From the NCBI RefSeq assembly GCF_002994635.1, contig NZ_PVNL01000030.1, positions 124,001 to 188,000 of the forward strand: 64,000 nt of DNA. The letters are read 5' to 3'. Each line of letters opens with the position of its first letter. Within the stretch, counting starts at the first letter, position 1. Positions 16,856-30,000 of this stretch are shown here, one piece after another. A program made the translations under genes and the position numbers. Below the pieces are notes generated by a model. The model was not told the origin of the DNA, did not search any database, and was given only the letters and a program-made list of their open reading frames with translations. The DNA comes from Enhygromyxa salina (lineage in GTDB: Bacteria; Myxococcota_A; Polyangia; Nannocystales; Nannocystaceae).

Positions 16856-17551
16856 TCAGCGACCCAGGGCCCAGTGGACCTCCGCGTCCCACCCCAGCGC
16901 CTGGCTGGCCGAGAACGCGAGATCGAGGTCGCTGAGCGCCTCGAGCACGAGCCCGTCGAGCGCGCGCGCGGGGTAGCGGACCAGCTCGACGTGGGCCTCG
17001 TCCACGTCGAGGGTGTCGTCCCAGACCCCAACAGCGAGATTGGGCAAGACGGACACGGGCACGGTATCGACGGCGTCGAAGCGGACGGCCTCGGCCGCGC
17101 CCGGGGCTCGGTACCAGCCGGTCAGGCGCGAGGTGATCTCGACCCCGTCGAGCGGCACCGTGCCCATGATCTGATACAGACCGCAGTAGGGCTGGTCGCC
17201 GCCGTCGGCCTCGCCGACGACCGCGGTCTCGCCCGCGACGAGCTCCTCGATCACCTGCAGCTCGAGCTGCGAGACGTCGTGGACGTGACCGTAGTGGCGA
17301 AAGTCCTCGGTGCACGCGACCAGCTCGAGGTTGGTGGTGCTCTGCCACCACGATGTCAGCCCGACGGTGTAGCCGAGGTCCGTGGTGAACACCCGGGCGC
17401 CGTCGACCTGCTCGGCGTCCTCCCAGTCGGTGGCCAGCGCGTAGTGAACACGCGTGGCGACCAGGCTGTCGGGAGGCGGCTCGGGCTCGAGCTCGGTGTC
17501 GCACGCGACGAGCACGAGCACGACACCGAGCAGGAGTCGGGCGGTGATCAT
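16856..17551 (-). CDS. Lipoprotein, third gene of a YHYH-type operon
   Basis: The 231-residue product has a clean lipoprotein signal (MITARLLLGVVLVLVAC) followed by a short EPEPPP spacer and a folded domain with conserved-looking aromatic and His residues (TSWWQSTTNLELVACTEDFR, HYGHVHDVSQLELQ, DQPYCGLYQIMGTVPLDGVE). The GHVHD and PYCGLYQ elements could bind a metal, and the family is not recognised. The Met codon overlaps the stop of the preceding YHYH-type gene (ATGA), so translation is coupled and the proteins probably act together at the outer membrane. Confidence 0.75.
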   Translation of the reverse strand: MITARLLLGVVLVLVACDTELEPEPPPDSLVATRVHYALATDWEDAEQVDGARVFTTDLGYTVGLTSWWQSTTNLELVACTEDFRHYGHVHDVSQLELQVIEELVAGETAVVGEADGGDQPYCGLYQIMGTVPLDGVEITSRLTGWYRAPGAAEAVRFDAVDTVPVSVLPNLAVGVWDDTLDVDEAHVELVRYPARALDGLVLEALSDLDLAFSASQALGWDAEVHWALGR

Positions 17552-19140
17552 GGCGGGCCCCCGCCACCTCCCATGCCGCCCATGCCGCCCATGTCCATGT
17601 CGAGCCGAGTGTAGGTGTCGTCGATCGCCATCTCGCTGGGCGCGTCCTTGTAGCAGCCGTTGACGTACGGAAAGGTCGGGGTGCCGGCGTAGAGGTAGCC
17701 GTCGGCGGTCTCGACCCCGTTACAGCGATCCAGGTAGACGTAGCCGGCGTCCTCGAGCACGTCGGTGTGCTCGACGAACTCGTGCCCGCACCAGCTGTAG
17801 TCCGGGGTCACGCAGCGCTGCTCGAGCGTGACCGCCCCGGCGTCCTCGATCAGCAGCGGGTGGCAGTACATCCGGCAGTTCATCGTGTTGGCGTCACAGC
17901 AGTCGTCGCGGGTCGTGCAGCTGGCGAGCTCGACCCCGAGGTGGCTGGCGGCGACCGAGTCCGCGTGGATGTTCGCGTCGGCGCTCGCGTCGTTCGCCCA
18001 CCGCGACAGGCCGGCGTAGACATAGCCCGAGCGCGCGCGCCGGAGGTCGGTGCACTCGCCGTCGCCGTCGCGAGCCATGCACACACAGCCGCCCTGCAGC
18101 GGGTGGCCATCGTAGACCCAGCCGAGCGTGTCCGACTCGGCGGTGCAGTCCGCCGCGTCCAAATCTTCGATCACGAAGCTCACCGCGCCCGTGGCGTAGC
18201 TGTTCGCCGGCTTGTTGTCGGCGTCCTGGGCCAGGCAGACCTCGTTGAGCCAGTGGTTGTGGGTGATCGCCGCCGGGTGGGTACCGCAGTAGTCGACGAA
18301 CAGGGTGTCGGGGTCCTCGTAGGCCGAGAACAGCGGTGAGCCGTAAGGGTCCGGCCGCGCTTCCTCGCACGGTGCGAACGCGGGGATGCCCGTGATCAGC
18401 GAGGCGGTCTGGCCGTAGCACATGACCTTGTGCACGACCTCTTCACCGTCGGTCACGTGGTACTCGCCAGTGTTCGCCGTGCCGTCCTCGGTCTCGTACC
18501 AGCAGTGAGTCGAGGGCGGCATGGTCGGGGTCATGTTGACGACGGCCATGCCCAGCGCCGACTCGCAGCCAGGGGCGTCGTACCAGTCGTCGGCGCTCAC
18601 GTCGGAGCTGACCGCCGCAGGCACCAGCGGGATGCGGTGGACGATCGGGGTGTCGACGGTGTCGAAGATCGGCGCCGCCTGAGGATTGTAGTGGGGCAGG
18701 GCGTTCGAGGCGATGTACGCATAGTCGTCGTCGCAGAGGACCTCGACGCAGGGGGTCGCCGTGTTGCTGCCGTCCTCGCCGACGACCGAGTCCCCGGTGA
18801 TCGTCAACCCGTCGAAGTTCATCAGGCTGTCACCGATCGCCTCGGCATGCTCGCCGTTGCACGAGGTCAGATCGGCAAAGCTGACATCGGGGTAAAAGTC
18901 GCTCAGCAGGTCCCAGCCCGAGCACTCGCCAACGAGCTCGCCAGTGTCCCCGTCCCCGGTGTCGCCGTCCCCGTCACCCGCGTCGCCGTCGCCGTCCCCG
19001 GTCTCGCCGACCTCGTCGTCCGCCGCGCTGTCGTCCGCACAGGCGAGGGCGGCCAGGCCGATCACGACAATCCAGGCGCGCCACTTCAACGTGTGCGACC
19101 GCTCGGCGATGCGCTTGGAGATACGTTGATCTCGGCTCAT
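17548..19140 (-). CDS. YHYH-domain-like lipoprotein
   Basis: The 530-residue product has a lipoprotein signal ending in LAALAC, a GDGDGDTGDGDTG linker and a large Cys-rich domain. The stretch FVDYCGTHPAAITHNHWLNE, followed by ATGAVSFVIEDLDAADCTAE and GWVYDGHPLQGGCVC, resembles the YHYH domain (His-rich strand, then YDG-x-P-x-x-G). YHYH proteins are secreted and poorly characterised. The C-terminus is Gly/Met-rich (DMGGMGGMGGGGG), possibly metal-binding. The ATG at 19140 overlaps the stop of the upstream gene, and its own stop overlaps the next start, so three lipoproteins are made from one coupled message. The YHYH assignment rests on motif appearance only. Confidence 0.78.
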   Translation of the reverse strand: MSRDQRISKRIAERSHTLKWRAWIVVIGLAALACADDSAADDEVGETGDGDGDAGDGDGDTGDGDTGELVGECSGWDLLSDFYPDVSFADLTSCNGEHAEAIGDSLMNFDGLTITGDSVVGEDGSNTATPCVEVLCDDDYAYIASNALPHYNPQAAPIFDTVDTPIVHRIPLVPAAVSSDVSADDWYDAPGCESALGMAVVNMTPTMPPSTHCWYETEDGTANTGEYHVTDGEEVVHKVMCYGQTASLITGIPAFAPCEEARPDPYGSPLFSAYEDPDTLFVDYCGTHPAAITHNHWLNEVCLAQDADNKPANSYATGAVSFVIEDLDAADCTAESDTLGWVYDGHPLQGGCVCMARDGDGECTDLRRARSGYVYAGLSRWANDASADANIHADSVAASHLGVELASCTTRDDCCDANTMNCRMYCHPLLIEDAGAVTLEQRCVTPDYSWCGHEFVEHTDVLEDAGYVYLDRCNGVETADGYLYAGTPTFPYVNGCYKDAPSEMAIDDTYTRLDMDMGGMGGMGGGGGPP

Positions 19141-19862
19141 GACATGACCCACGTTCGGCAAAGGATGGTGTTGTGGCTCTCGAGGTCGGCGCCCCAGATC
19201 AGCGCCGCCGACGGGTCCCAGGTGATCTCGTTGTAGCCCTCTTTCGGAGACACCTCGGCCGCGGTGTACTCGCTGGCGTTCGTCCACGCCGAGTCGTCGA
19301 AGTCCTCGCTCATCCACCCGGTCGGCTCGTCGGAGATCGACGCCTCGCAGGTCTCCTCGGGGTTGGGGTCGTCCTCGCAGTCCTTGTTCAGCGGCGCCTC
19401 GTGGATGGTCACGCAGCGCCAGTCCGAGCTCGAGACAGCGACCACGTCGTCTGTGTCGAGATCGGTGATCTGGGCGATGTAGCCCCCGTCGCCCATCTGC
19501 TGGTTGGGCTGGCCGATGTACTCGAGTCCCGAGTCGTTCTCGATGTAGTCCTTCATGACCACACTGAGCAGGAACGGCGGCGTCGCCTCGAAGGTGAAGA
19601 CCTCGGCGTTGAACGAGCGCTCGGTGGTGATCGACACCGAGTCCTCCATCACCAGGGTCTCGCCGACGTACATGGCCGACCAGTTGTCGGCCCAGACCTC
19701 GCCCTGGTAGGTCGACGCCCCGGCCGCCGTGTCGCCGTCGCTGTCACCGGTGGTGTCGGTGGTGTCGGTGGTGTCGGTGATCGTGTCGCCAGCGGATCCG
19801 TCGTCTGCGACGCAGGCGACGAGCACCCAGGCGAACGCCCAAGCTCGATGTGTTGGAACCAT
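19137..19862 (-). CDS. Lipoprotein, first gene of the YHYH-type operon
   Basis: The 241-residue product starts MVPTHRAWAFAWVLVACVAD with lipobox LVAC, then a TDTTDTTDTTGDSDGD linker. The body has beta-rich segments (VGETLVMEDSVSITTERSFN, VFTFEATPPFLLSVVMKDYI) and a C-terminal part (GWMSEDFDDSAWTNASEYTA, then WGADLESHNTILCRTWV) that resembles a galactose-binding-like jelly roll. The ATG at 19862 is preferred because it places the signal peptide at the N-terminus. It overlaps the next gene in ATGA. I infer a surface binding protein working with the two following lipoproteins. Confidence 0.75.
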   Translation of the reverse strand: MVPTHRAWAFAWVLVACVADDGSAGDTITDTTDTTDTTGDSDGDTAAGASTYQGEVWADNWSAMYVGETLVMEDSVSITTERSFNAEVFTFEATPPFLLSVVMKDYIENDSGLEYIGQPNQQMGDGGYIAQITDLDTDDVVAVSSSDWRCVTIHEAPLNKDCEDDPNPEETCEASISDEPTGWMSEDFDDSAWTNASEYTAAEVSPKEGYNEITWDPSAALIWGADLESHNTILCRTWVMS

Positions 19863-20128
19863 GCGCGACGGCAAAGCAAGCTGTGTGCCACCCGCGACGA
19901 TCACTTCACGCGGGATCTGGCCGAACCGCGCTGCGGTTGCTGCAGCTCGTCTGCGTATCTCGCACCCTGGACTGCAGTGGAGAAGATCGCGTCGGTGTTG
20001 GCGCAGGTCACGGGTCTGTCACGATCAGGATTCGGGCAGTGCTTGGTCTCGCGACGAATCGGTGGATTTACACTCAGGGCCTCGTCCGCCGTTGTCGATC
20101 GCTGGTCGCGAGTCTAGGAGGGGCGAAC

Positions 20129-22219
<2,091 letters not shown>

Positions 22220-22362
22220 GTCGCGCGGGAGTCGAGCAATATATGTGAGCCCACCGCAGCGAGCCGACGAAGGCGAGCTGCGGTGTCATGAGTCCGCTGA
22301 GCGTGGCGAGCGTCTGCGGTCCCGCGCTTGCGCGCGCCGGTGCGGCACTCCGAGCGACACGG

Positions 22363-22368
22363 TAGACT
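22363..22368 (+). promoter_or_regulatory. -10-like hexamer TAGACT of the GT87-like gene
   Basis: TAGACT ends five bases before the ATG at 22374, consistent with a leaderless transcript. Confidence 0.45.
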
Positions 22369-22373
22369 CGGGA

Positions 22374-24065
22374 ATGCTCGACGGAGCGGCGGCCGATCTC
22401 CAAGCTGGACCCCCGCGCGAGCGCCTGGCCTTCGCCGCTGTGTGGGCGCTGATCCTCGCGCCGGTCGTCGCCCACGGGCTGTGGCGGCCGTTGATCGTCG
22501 GGCTCGGCAGCAGCGGCGAGGCAGGCTGGATCACGATCGCGGCCCTGGTCGTCGCGGCAGCGGCCGTGGTCGGGCGCTGGATTGGTCCGGCCCGAGCGTG
22601 GCTTGGGTGGGGGATCCCGGGCGCGGCGGCGATCCTCGCCGCGCCGGTCGTCGGGCAGACGGGCCCCGGGGTTGTCGCGGCGGGAGTGGCCCTGCTGGCT
22701 GTCGCGGGCTCGACGTGCGCGGCCCTGCCGATCATGATCGAGCGGACCCCGAGGCAGCTCGACGGCCTCGCGGGTCGCAAGCGCTGGGCGACGGGCTTGG
22801 TCGTCGTGCTCGGGCTGCTCGCGATCGTCCAGACGGCCCGGGTCAGCACCTTCATCGGCGATCCCGAGCGGGCCGATAGCTCGGCCTTGCCGTTCCTCGA
22901 TCGATACAACTACCACGCGTGCATGACCGCCTACGTGCAGGCGGCGAAGCTCGCCGACGCCCGCGTCGACAATCTCTATGACGCAGACTGGTGGCCCTCG
23001 GTCGGTCACACGCCGACCGGCGAGGCCCAGGCCGAGGCCTACGCGCCCTTCGATCTCGACGCCTACGCCTACCCGCCCCAGTTCCTGCTCGCGCCGCGTC
23101 TCGTCACCGCGCTCAGCGATGACTTCAGCGTCCAGCGAGCCCTGTGGTTCGGCGCCGGGGGTGTGTGGCTCGCGTTCGGGCTGTGGTTCGTGGCCGGGTG
23201 GATCGGCGAGACCGACGCTCGCGCGGGGATCCGGGCGCTGCTGCTCGGACCGTTGATCTGGGGCGCGCCTCCGATCATGGTCACGCTCCAGGTCGGCAAC
23301 GTGCACATGGCGGTGGTCGTCGCCGCGGTCGTCGGGATGATCGCGTTCGAGCGTGAGCGCCCGGCCCTCGGCGGCGCGCTGCTGGCGTTTGCGATCCTGG
23401 CCAAGATCTCGCCGGGGCTGCTCGGGATCGTGCTGCTGGCGCAACGGCGCTGGCGAGAGGCCCTGTGGACGGCGGGCTTCGGACTCGGGTGGACGCTGCT
23501 CGCGCTGCTCGTGTTCGGGCTCGCGCCCTTCGAGGCGTTTGTCGGCTACGAGCTCCCGCGCTTGAGCTCGGGCGAGGCCCTCGAGTTCTTCACCGTCTCG
23601 CCCGAGGAGATCGCGTCGAACCTCGCGCCCTTCGGTCTGCCGTTCAAGCTCGAGGTGCTCGGGCTGGCGATCGACGACGTCTGGGCGAGCGCCGCGATGA
23701 TCGGCACGGTGTTCACGCTCGGCGCGGTCGGGCTGAGCGTCGGCGCGGGCTTGCGCGGCGGAGATCGACGGGTCCACGTCGGGCTGTGGCTGGCGGTCTT
23801 GACCCTCGGCGGCTTGCGCAGCCCGTTCGCGCCGCCCTACGTGGGCTTCGCTGCGCTGTGGTTGTTGAGCCTGTGGGCGGCCGAGGTCCGCGGAGCTCGG
23901 GGTGTGGTGGCGATCGTCGTGGGCTTCGTGCTGCTGCTCGGTGTGCCGCCGATGCCCGCGGTCGCGATGGTGAGCGTGTCGATGGTTCAACAGCTCGCGC
24001 TGCTCGGCCTGGTCGTGTGGTTCATCGTCCGGCCACGACGTCGGCAGGCTCGGGCGATGTCATGA
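22374..24065 (+). CDS. GT87/DUF2029-type membrane glycosyltransferase
   Basis: The 563-residue product has about 12-13 predicted membrane spans (for example FAAVWALILAPVVAHGLW, WITIAALVVAAAAVV, GIVLLAQRRW-linked spans near the middle, FVLLLGVPPMPAVAMVSV). An outer loop contains DRYNYHACMTAYVQAAKLAD and DLDAYAYPPQFLLAPRL, and the conserved LQVGNVHMAV segment follows. This matches the GT-C fold DUF2029/GT87 family, which uses polyprenyl-phosphate mannose to add mannose outside the membrane. Acceptor is unknown here. The gene is monocistronic and ends only 2 bp from the stop of the convergent NRPS gene. Confidence 0.82.
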   Translation: MLDGAAADLQAGPPRERLAFAAVWALILAPVVAHGLWRPLIVGLGSSGEAGWITIAALVVAAAAVVGRWIGPARAWLGWGIPGAAAILAAPVVGQTGPGVVAAGVALLAVAGSTCAALPIMIERTPRQLDGLAGRKRWATGLVVVLGLLAIVQTARVSTFIGDPERADSSALPFLDRYNYHACMTAYVQAAKLADARVDNLYDADWWPSVGHTPTGEAQAEAYAPFDLDAYAYPPQFLLAPRLVTALSDDFSVQRALWFGAGGVWLAFGLWFVAGWIGETDARAGIRALLLGPLIWGAPPIMVTLQVGNVHMAVVVAAVVGMIAFERERPALGGALLAFAILAKISPGLLGIVLLAQRRWREALWTAGFGLGWTLLALLVFGLAPFEAFVGYELPRLSSGEALEFFTVSPEEIASNLAPFGLPFKLEVLGLAIDDVWASAAMIGTVFTLGAVGLSVGAGLRGGDRRVHVGLWLAVLTLGGLRSPFAPPYVGFAALWLLSLWAAEVRGARGVVAIVVGFVLLLGVPPMPAVAMVSVSMVQQLALLGLVVWFIVRPRRRQARAMS

Positions 24066-24067
24066 CC

Positions 24068-27000
24068 TCATGTCGGGGCTCGCACTCGTGCGGTGCCGTC
24101 GTGCATGAGCAGCCGCAGGGCCTGCGCCAACGCTCCGACATGGGGCGGCGCGAGCATGTCGAGGTGACCGCCCGGCACCTCGACCACGCGCAGCTCGGCC
24201 ACGAGTTCGCGCCAGCGTTCGCTTAGTTGGCGTGAGCGACCCTCCCGGGCTTCGATCAGCACGAGGGAAGGATCGCCGTCGCGCAGGTCGAGCTCGGACA
24301 GGACCTGCCACGCTCGCTCACCGTGGGCGAGGTAGCGCTGGTAGATCGCGCGGAGCTCGTCGACGCTCGCGCTGCCGTCGAGGTCGCCGCTGGCGAGGGC
24401 GAGCTCGCAGGCCCGGGCAAACCGTTGGGCGGGCGCGACCTCGGCCAGCTCCGCCGCGATGGGCGATCGGCCCGACAGCTGCTGCACGAACGCGGTGAGG
24501 TGCTCGAGCTCATCGCGCTCGCGCCACGGTCGCTCGGCGAGCAGCCCCGGCGGCAGGCTGTCGAGCAGCACCAGCGCTCGCGGTGGTCGACCGCACGCGC
24601 GCAGCGACTGAGCCAGCGCCCACGCGAGCAGACCGCCGTTGGATGCACCCGCGAGCAGGTATGAGCCAGGCGCGAGCGAGTCCAGCTGCGAGCGCAGGGC
24701 TGCGGTGATGTCCGCGAGCTCGGGCAGGGGACCGCGCTCGCCGAACGATGGCGGCTCGAGGGCCCAGACCGGACCGCCGAGCTGCGCGGCGAGCTCGGCG
24801 AGCAAACGCGGGCGCTGGCCGGGGGGGAGCACACACACAGACGCGGGTCCGGGCCCGTCGCCGAGCTGGTGCAGGCGCGCGCGTGCCTGGTCCGGTGCGC
24901 CCTCGTGTGTGCCGGTCAGCCTTCGGGCCAGGCGCGCGACGTCGATCCCCTCGAACAGCTCAGCGAGGGCCACGCGCAACCCGAGCGTACGGTCGAGCGC
25001 GGCGACCAAGCGCGCGGCGCCGAGCGAGTCGCCGCCGCTCGCGAAAAAATCAGCGTCGAGCCGCGGCGGCGCGTGTCCGAGCACGTCCGTCCACACGGCC
25101 CAGACCGCGGCCTCGGCTTCATCGTGTGGCTGGTCGTGATCACGCGGGTGCACGGCTTCGCTGGGCGCGGGCAAGCGAGCCAGCGCGCGCCGATCGAGCT
25201 TGCCAGTCGAGGTCATCGGCAGCGCGTCCACACGGACCAACACCGCCGGCACCATCGCGCTCGGCAACACCTGCGCGAGCTGATCCCGCAGCGCCGTCGC
25301 GTCGGTGCCGACCTCGGTTGCGACGTAAAGCCCAACCAGCTGCGCCGGCCCGGAGCTGGGCTCGCGCAGATCCACAGCCGCCGCGCGCACGCCCGGGAGC
25401 GCGCGCAGCTTGGCCTCGATCTCGCCGGGCTCGATCCGGTGGCCGCGGAGCTTGAGGAACCCGCCGCGGCGCCCAGCGAATTCAAACCGACCGCCCGGGA
25501 GCGCGCGACCGAGGTCGCCGCTGTGATAGCGACGCCGGCCGTCGACCTGCGCGAACGCGGCCGCGGTCTGGCTCGGCCGCCGCCAGTAGCCAAGCGCGAG
25601 GTAGGGGCTCTCGATCACGATCTCGCCGACACCGTAGAGCGCAGGCTGTTCACCGACCGGGGTCTCGAGCCGCACGCGCACGCCGGGCACAGGGGTCCCG
25701 ATCGGCAGGCTGCCCGTGCGCGGGTCTTCGCTGACCAGCTCTTGCAGCGCGAGCGTGCACTCGGTCGGACCGAGCCCGTTGATCAGCCGCGTCGTGGGGC
25801 CAAACCACCGGGCGACGGCCAGGGCGTCGTCGCGGCGGGCCTCTTCACCGCCGAGTACGACCCAGCGGAGCTGTCCGGCGAGCGTGGCGGCGGTGTTCAG
25901 GCACGCGACCAGGTGGCGAAACACCGTCGGGGTGCTGTGGAACACGCTGACGCTCCGCGCTCGCAATTCGCTGGGCAGATCGACCAGCGCCTCGCCGTGC
26001 AGATCGATCGGGCACAGCGTCGCGCCCGACAGCAGCGCGCCGTAGATGTCCATGACCGCCGCATCGAAGGCGTGCGTCGACACCAGGCTCACGCGATCAC
26101 CCGGACTCAGCTCGAGCCGCTTGGCGTAGCTGCTGGCGTGATGCAGCAAGTTGGCCTGCGACTGCATGACCGCTTTGGGGCGACCGGTCGAGCCCGAGGT
26201 GTACAGCAGGTACGCGAGCTGTTCGGGCGCGGGGTTGCGAGGCGCCGCCGTGGTGGTGGGTGGCGCGTCGATCAGGATCCGCGTCAGCCCAGGCGCGAGC
26301 GCGTCGGCGAGCGGTTCGTGGTCGGGGCCGCACAGCATGAGATCGAGCTGCGCGTCATCGATGAGCTCGCGCAGCCGCGCGTGCGGCAGGCGTGGATCCA
26401 GCGGCACGTAGGCGACGCCAGCCGCGAGCGCGCCGAGCATCCCCGCGGCCATGTGCTCGTCTTCGCATACGAGCAATCCGGCGCGCTCATAGCCACCGCT
26501 CCCCAGCGCGCTGGCGACCGCGAGCGCGCTGGCGTGCAGCGAGGCGTAGGTGGTCTGGCGGGCGCTGGTGTCGACTGCGATCACGCCCGCGTGCGCGCTG
26601 GCGATCAAGGCGAAGCGCTCGAACACGAGCATGGACTCACCAACCACCACCGCAGGTTCGAGCTCGGCGCCAGGTCGCCGCAGCGCGAGCGTGGACAGGC
26701 GCTGCTCGGGCTGCTCGACCAAGCCCAGCAAGCACGCGCGCAGGTGCTCGAGCAGCAGGTCGATCTGCTCGGCGTCGAACAGATCCACGTCGTACAGGGC
26801 GCAGACCCGCAGCCCAGCTGGGTGTCGCACCGCGTAGACGGCCAGGTCATAGCGGGCGACCGGCCCGCGCTCGAGCACGCGCTGGGCCCCGAGGCTGGCC
26901 CAGCTGCGCTCGGTCTCGCCGATGTCGACCATGTTGAGCAACACCTGAAACAGGGGCGTGCGCGCCAGGTCCCGCGCTGGCCGATCGGGGTCGTCGGTGT

Positions 27001-30000
27001 GGTCGTACAGCGCCTGCAGGACCTGCTCGAACGGCAGCTCGGAGCTGGCGAAGGCCTCGAGCGCGCAGGCCCGGGCGCGGGTCAGCAGCTCAGCCAGGGA
27101 CGGATCCCCGCCCGCGTCGAGGCGCAGGCACACCAGGTTGAGGAACGGACCGAGCATGTCCGCCGTCGCCGGGTGCGGGCGCAGTCCAACCGGCGAGCCG
27201 ATCGTGACATCGGTGGTCCCACACCAGCGGGCCAGCACGGCCGTCAGCGCCGCGAGCATCACCGCGTAGATCGTCGTGTGAGCAGCAGACGCCCGCTCAC
27301 CGATCGCCCGGATGAGCGCGGGCTCGAGCTCCAGCTCCAGCCACGCGCCGCGGTGACCCTGGCGCGCTGGCCGGGGACGCGCGCGCGGGAGCTCGAGCGG
27401 CTCGACCCCACGCAGCCGCTGGCACCAGCTGGCGAGCTGCTGGCGGGACTGCGCGCGATCGACCAGCGCGCGCTGCCAGGCCGCGACGTCGGCGTAGGCG
27501 AGCTCGACCTCGGGCAACCGCGGCGGTCGATCTTCACACGCCGCCCGATACAGCTCGACCAGGTCCCGGGCGAGGATCCGCATCGACGCGGCCTCGCCGA
27601 CGATGTGGTGGAGCTCGAGCTCGAGCCGCTCGCTGCCGTCTGTCGCGGTCCAGCTGCGCGCCCGCCAGACGGGACCGCGGGCCAGGTCAAACCGCTCGAG
27701 CCGCGCCTGGGACGGCGCAGCGCCGCGCTCGAGCACGGCCGCGCGGGGCGGCCCGACCCGCTGGATCAGGCGGTCACCGTGGAGCTCGAAGGTCGTGCGC
27801 AGCACCTCGTGGCGGGTCTCGAGGCTGACCAGCGCGCGCTCGAGAGCGGGGAGCTCGAGCGGGGCGTCCAGCCGCAACGTGTGGGTGATGCTCAGCTGCG
27901 GCCTGGAGCTGCGACGCCAGCCGTCGAGCGCGTGCAGCAACCAGATCCGTTCCTGCGCGAACGAAGCCTGCGCGGGTTGAAGTGGCGGTCGCGCGCGCAG
28001 CTGCGGGAGGTCCTTGGCGCGTCGCTGCTCGAGCGCGCGGGCGCAGCCGGCCAGGGTCGGGCGCTCGAACAACGCGGGCACCGGTAGCTCCAGCCCGAGC
28101 GCCGCGTGAACGCGGGCGGCGAGCTGAACCGCCAGCAGCGAGTGGCCACCGATCGCAAAGAAGTCGTCGTGCCGACCGACGCGCTCGCGCTCGAGCAACC
28201 CGGACCAGATCGTGGCGAGCGCGGTCTCCAGCGCGGTCGCGGGGGCCTCGTAGCGAGCGCTCGACGCGGGCGCGCCCATGTCCAACTCGTGCGCCCGCTC
28301 GGTCAGCGCCCGGCGGTCGAGCTTGCCGTTCGCGGTCAGCGGCAGCGCCTCGATCACCCCCCACCGCGTCGGCACCATCGCCGCGGGCAGCCGCGTGGCC
28401 AGGCTCGCCTGCAGCTGCGCTGGCGCCATCTCCACTGATCCCGCGAGCCAGGCCACGAGCTCGCGCTCGCCGTCGCTGGACTCGCGCGCGACCACGCCCG
28501 CGGACCCACCCGACAGCTCGCTGATCACCGCCTCGACCTGCTCCGGCTCGACTCGCACCCCGCGGATCTTGAGCATCGCGTCGAGCCGACCCACGCAGAC
28601 CACGTCGCCGTCGTGGCGCCGTCGGCCGAGATCTCCGGTGCGATAGCGCGGGCCGGGCTCCACCAAGAACCGCTCACGGGTCAGCGCGGGCTCGTCGAGG
28701 TATCCGCTCGCCAGGTGGGTCGTGCACACGACGATCTCACCGAGCTCGTTGATCGCAGCCGGCCCCGCGGGGGTCTGGACCTCCAGGGTCACGCCCTCGA
28801 TCCCGCGCCCGATCGGCACGATCGCGCGGCCCTCGTCCGCCGCGACGACGCGGTGCACGGCGATCGCCTGGGGCGTCTCCGTGGCTCCGTAGAAGTTGAA
28901 CAGCTCGGCGTTGGGCGCCAGGCGCCGCCACGTCGCGCCGTCGCGCCCGCGCAGCTGATCGCCGCCAAAGCAGACCCGCCGCAAGCTCGGCAGACTGCCG
29001 GTCGCGCTGGCGGCGATCGAGCGAGCCAGCGGCGGCGTGATGTGGAGGATCGTGACGCCCTCGGTGTCGATCCACGTCGCCAGCTCCGCGCCGAGCTGGC
29101 CGGGCTCGCCCGGCGGCATGAGCACCCGCGCGCCCGCGATCAGGGCGCCAAAGATGTCGCGCAGGGTCGGGTCGTGGCCAAGGCCGGAGAGCGCGGCGAA
29201 GCGATCGTGCTCGTCGATCCCCAGCGACTCGCGGTACCAACTCGAGAAGTGCGCGAGCGGGTCCAGGGTGCCGATCACCGCGCGCGGCTTCCCGCTGGTC
29301 CCCGACGTGAACGCCAGATACGCCTCCGCCTGGCGGCGCGGTGGCGGACACCACTCGGCCCCGTTCATTGCCGCGGCCGGCTCGGCGATCCGAGGCAGCC
29401 GTGCCAGCGCGCGCGCGAGCTCGGGGCCAGGTTCTCCGTCGAGACACATCCACCCGCGGGGCTGGGCGATCTCCAGCATCTGGATCAACCGCGCGGGTGG
29501 ATAGCTCGCGTCCAGCACGACGAACGAGGCCCCCGCGGTGATCGCCGCGAGCAGGGCGACGACCAGCGAGGGCTCGCGCCGCGCGAGCACGACCACGCGC
29601 CCGGGCTCGCGCTCGTCGTCGCTGCTGGCGATGAGCACTCGAGCCAGCGCGCGCGCGCGAGCTCGCAGCTGACCATGGGTGATCGTCTCGCGCGGTCCGA
29701 CCACGGCGATCTGCCCGGCCGGCACCGCGTCGAGCGTGGCTGTCATCCATGCGCCGTGCGACGGCGCGGGCGTTGGCGCTTCGAGCATCGGGTCGCGCTT
29801 CTGCGCCCCCAACGGGATCGCCGTCCACGGCCCCGCGAACGCCCCAACACCAGCGAGCACCGCCGCGATCTGGTCGAGCAACGCCGCCACGCTGGCCGAC
29901 TCGAGCAGCTCGGTACGATAGGCCGCCTCGAGCTCGAGCCCATGCTCGCGCGGATACGCATAGATCGTCAGATCAAACCGCGAGCCGGGCATGCTGGCCT

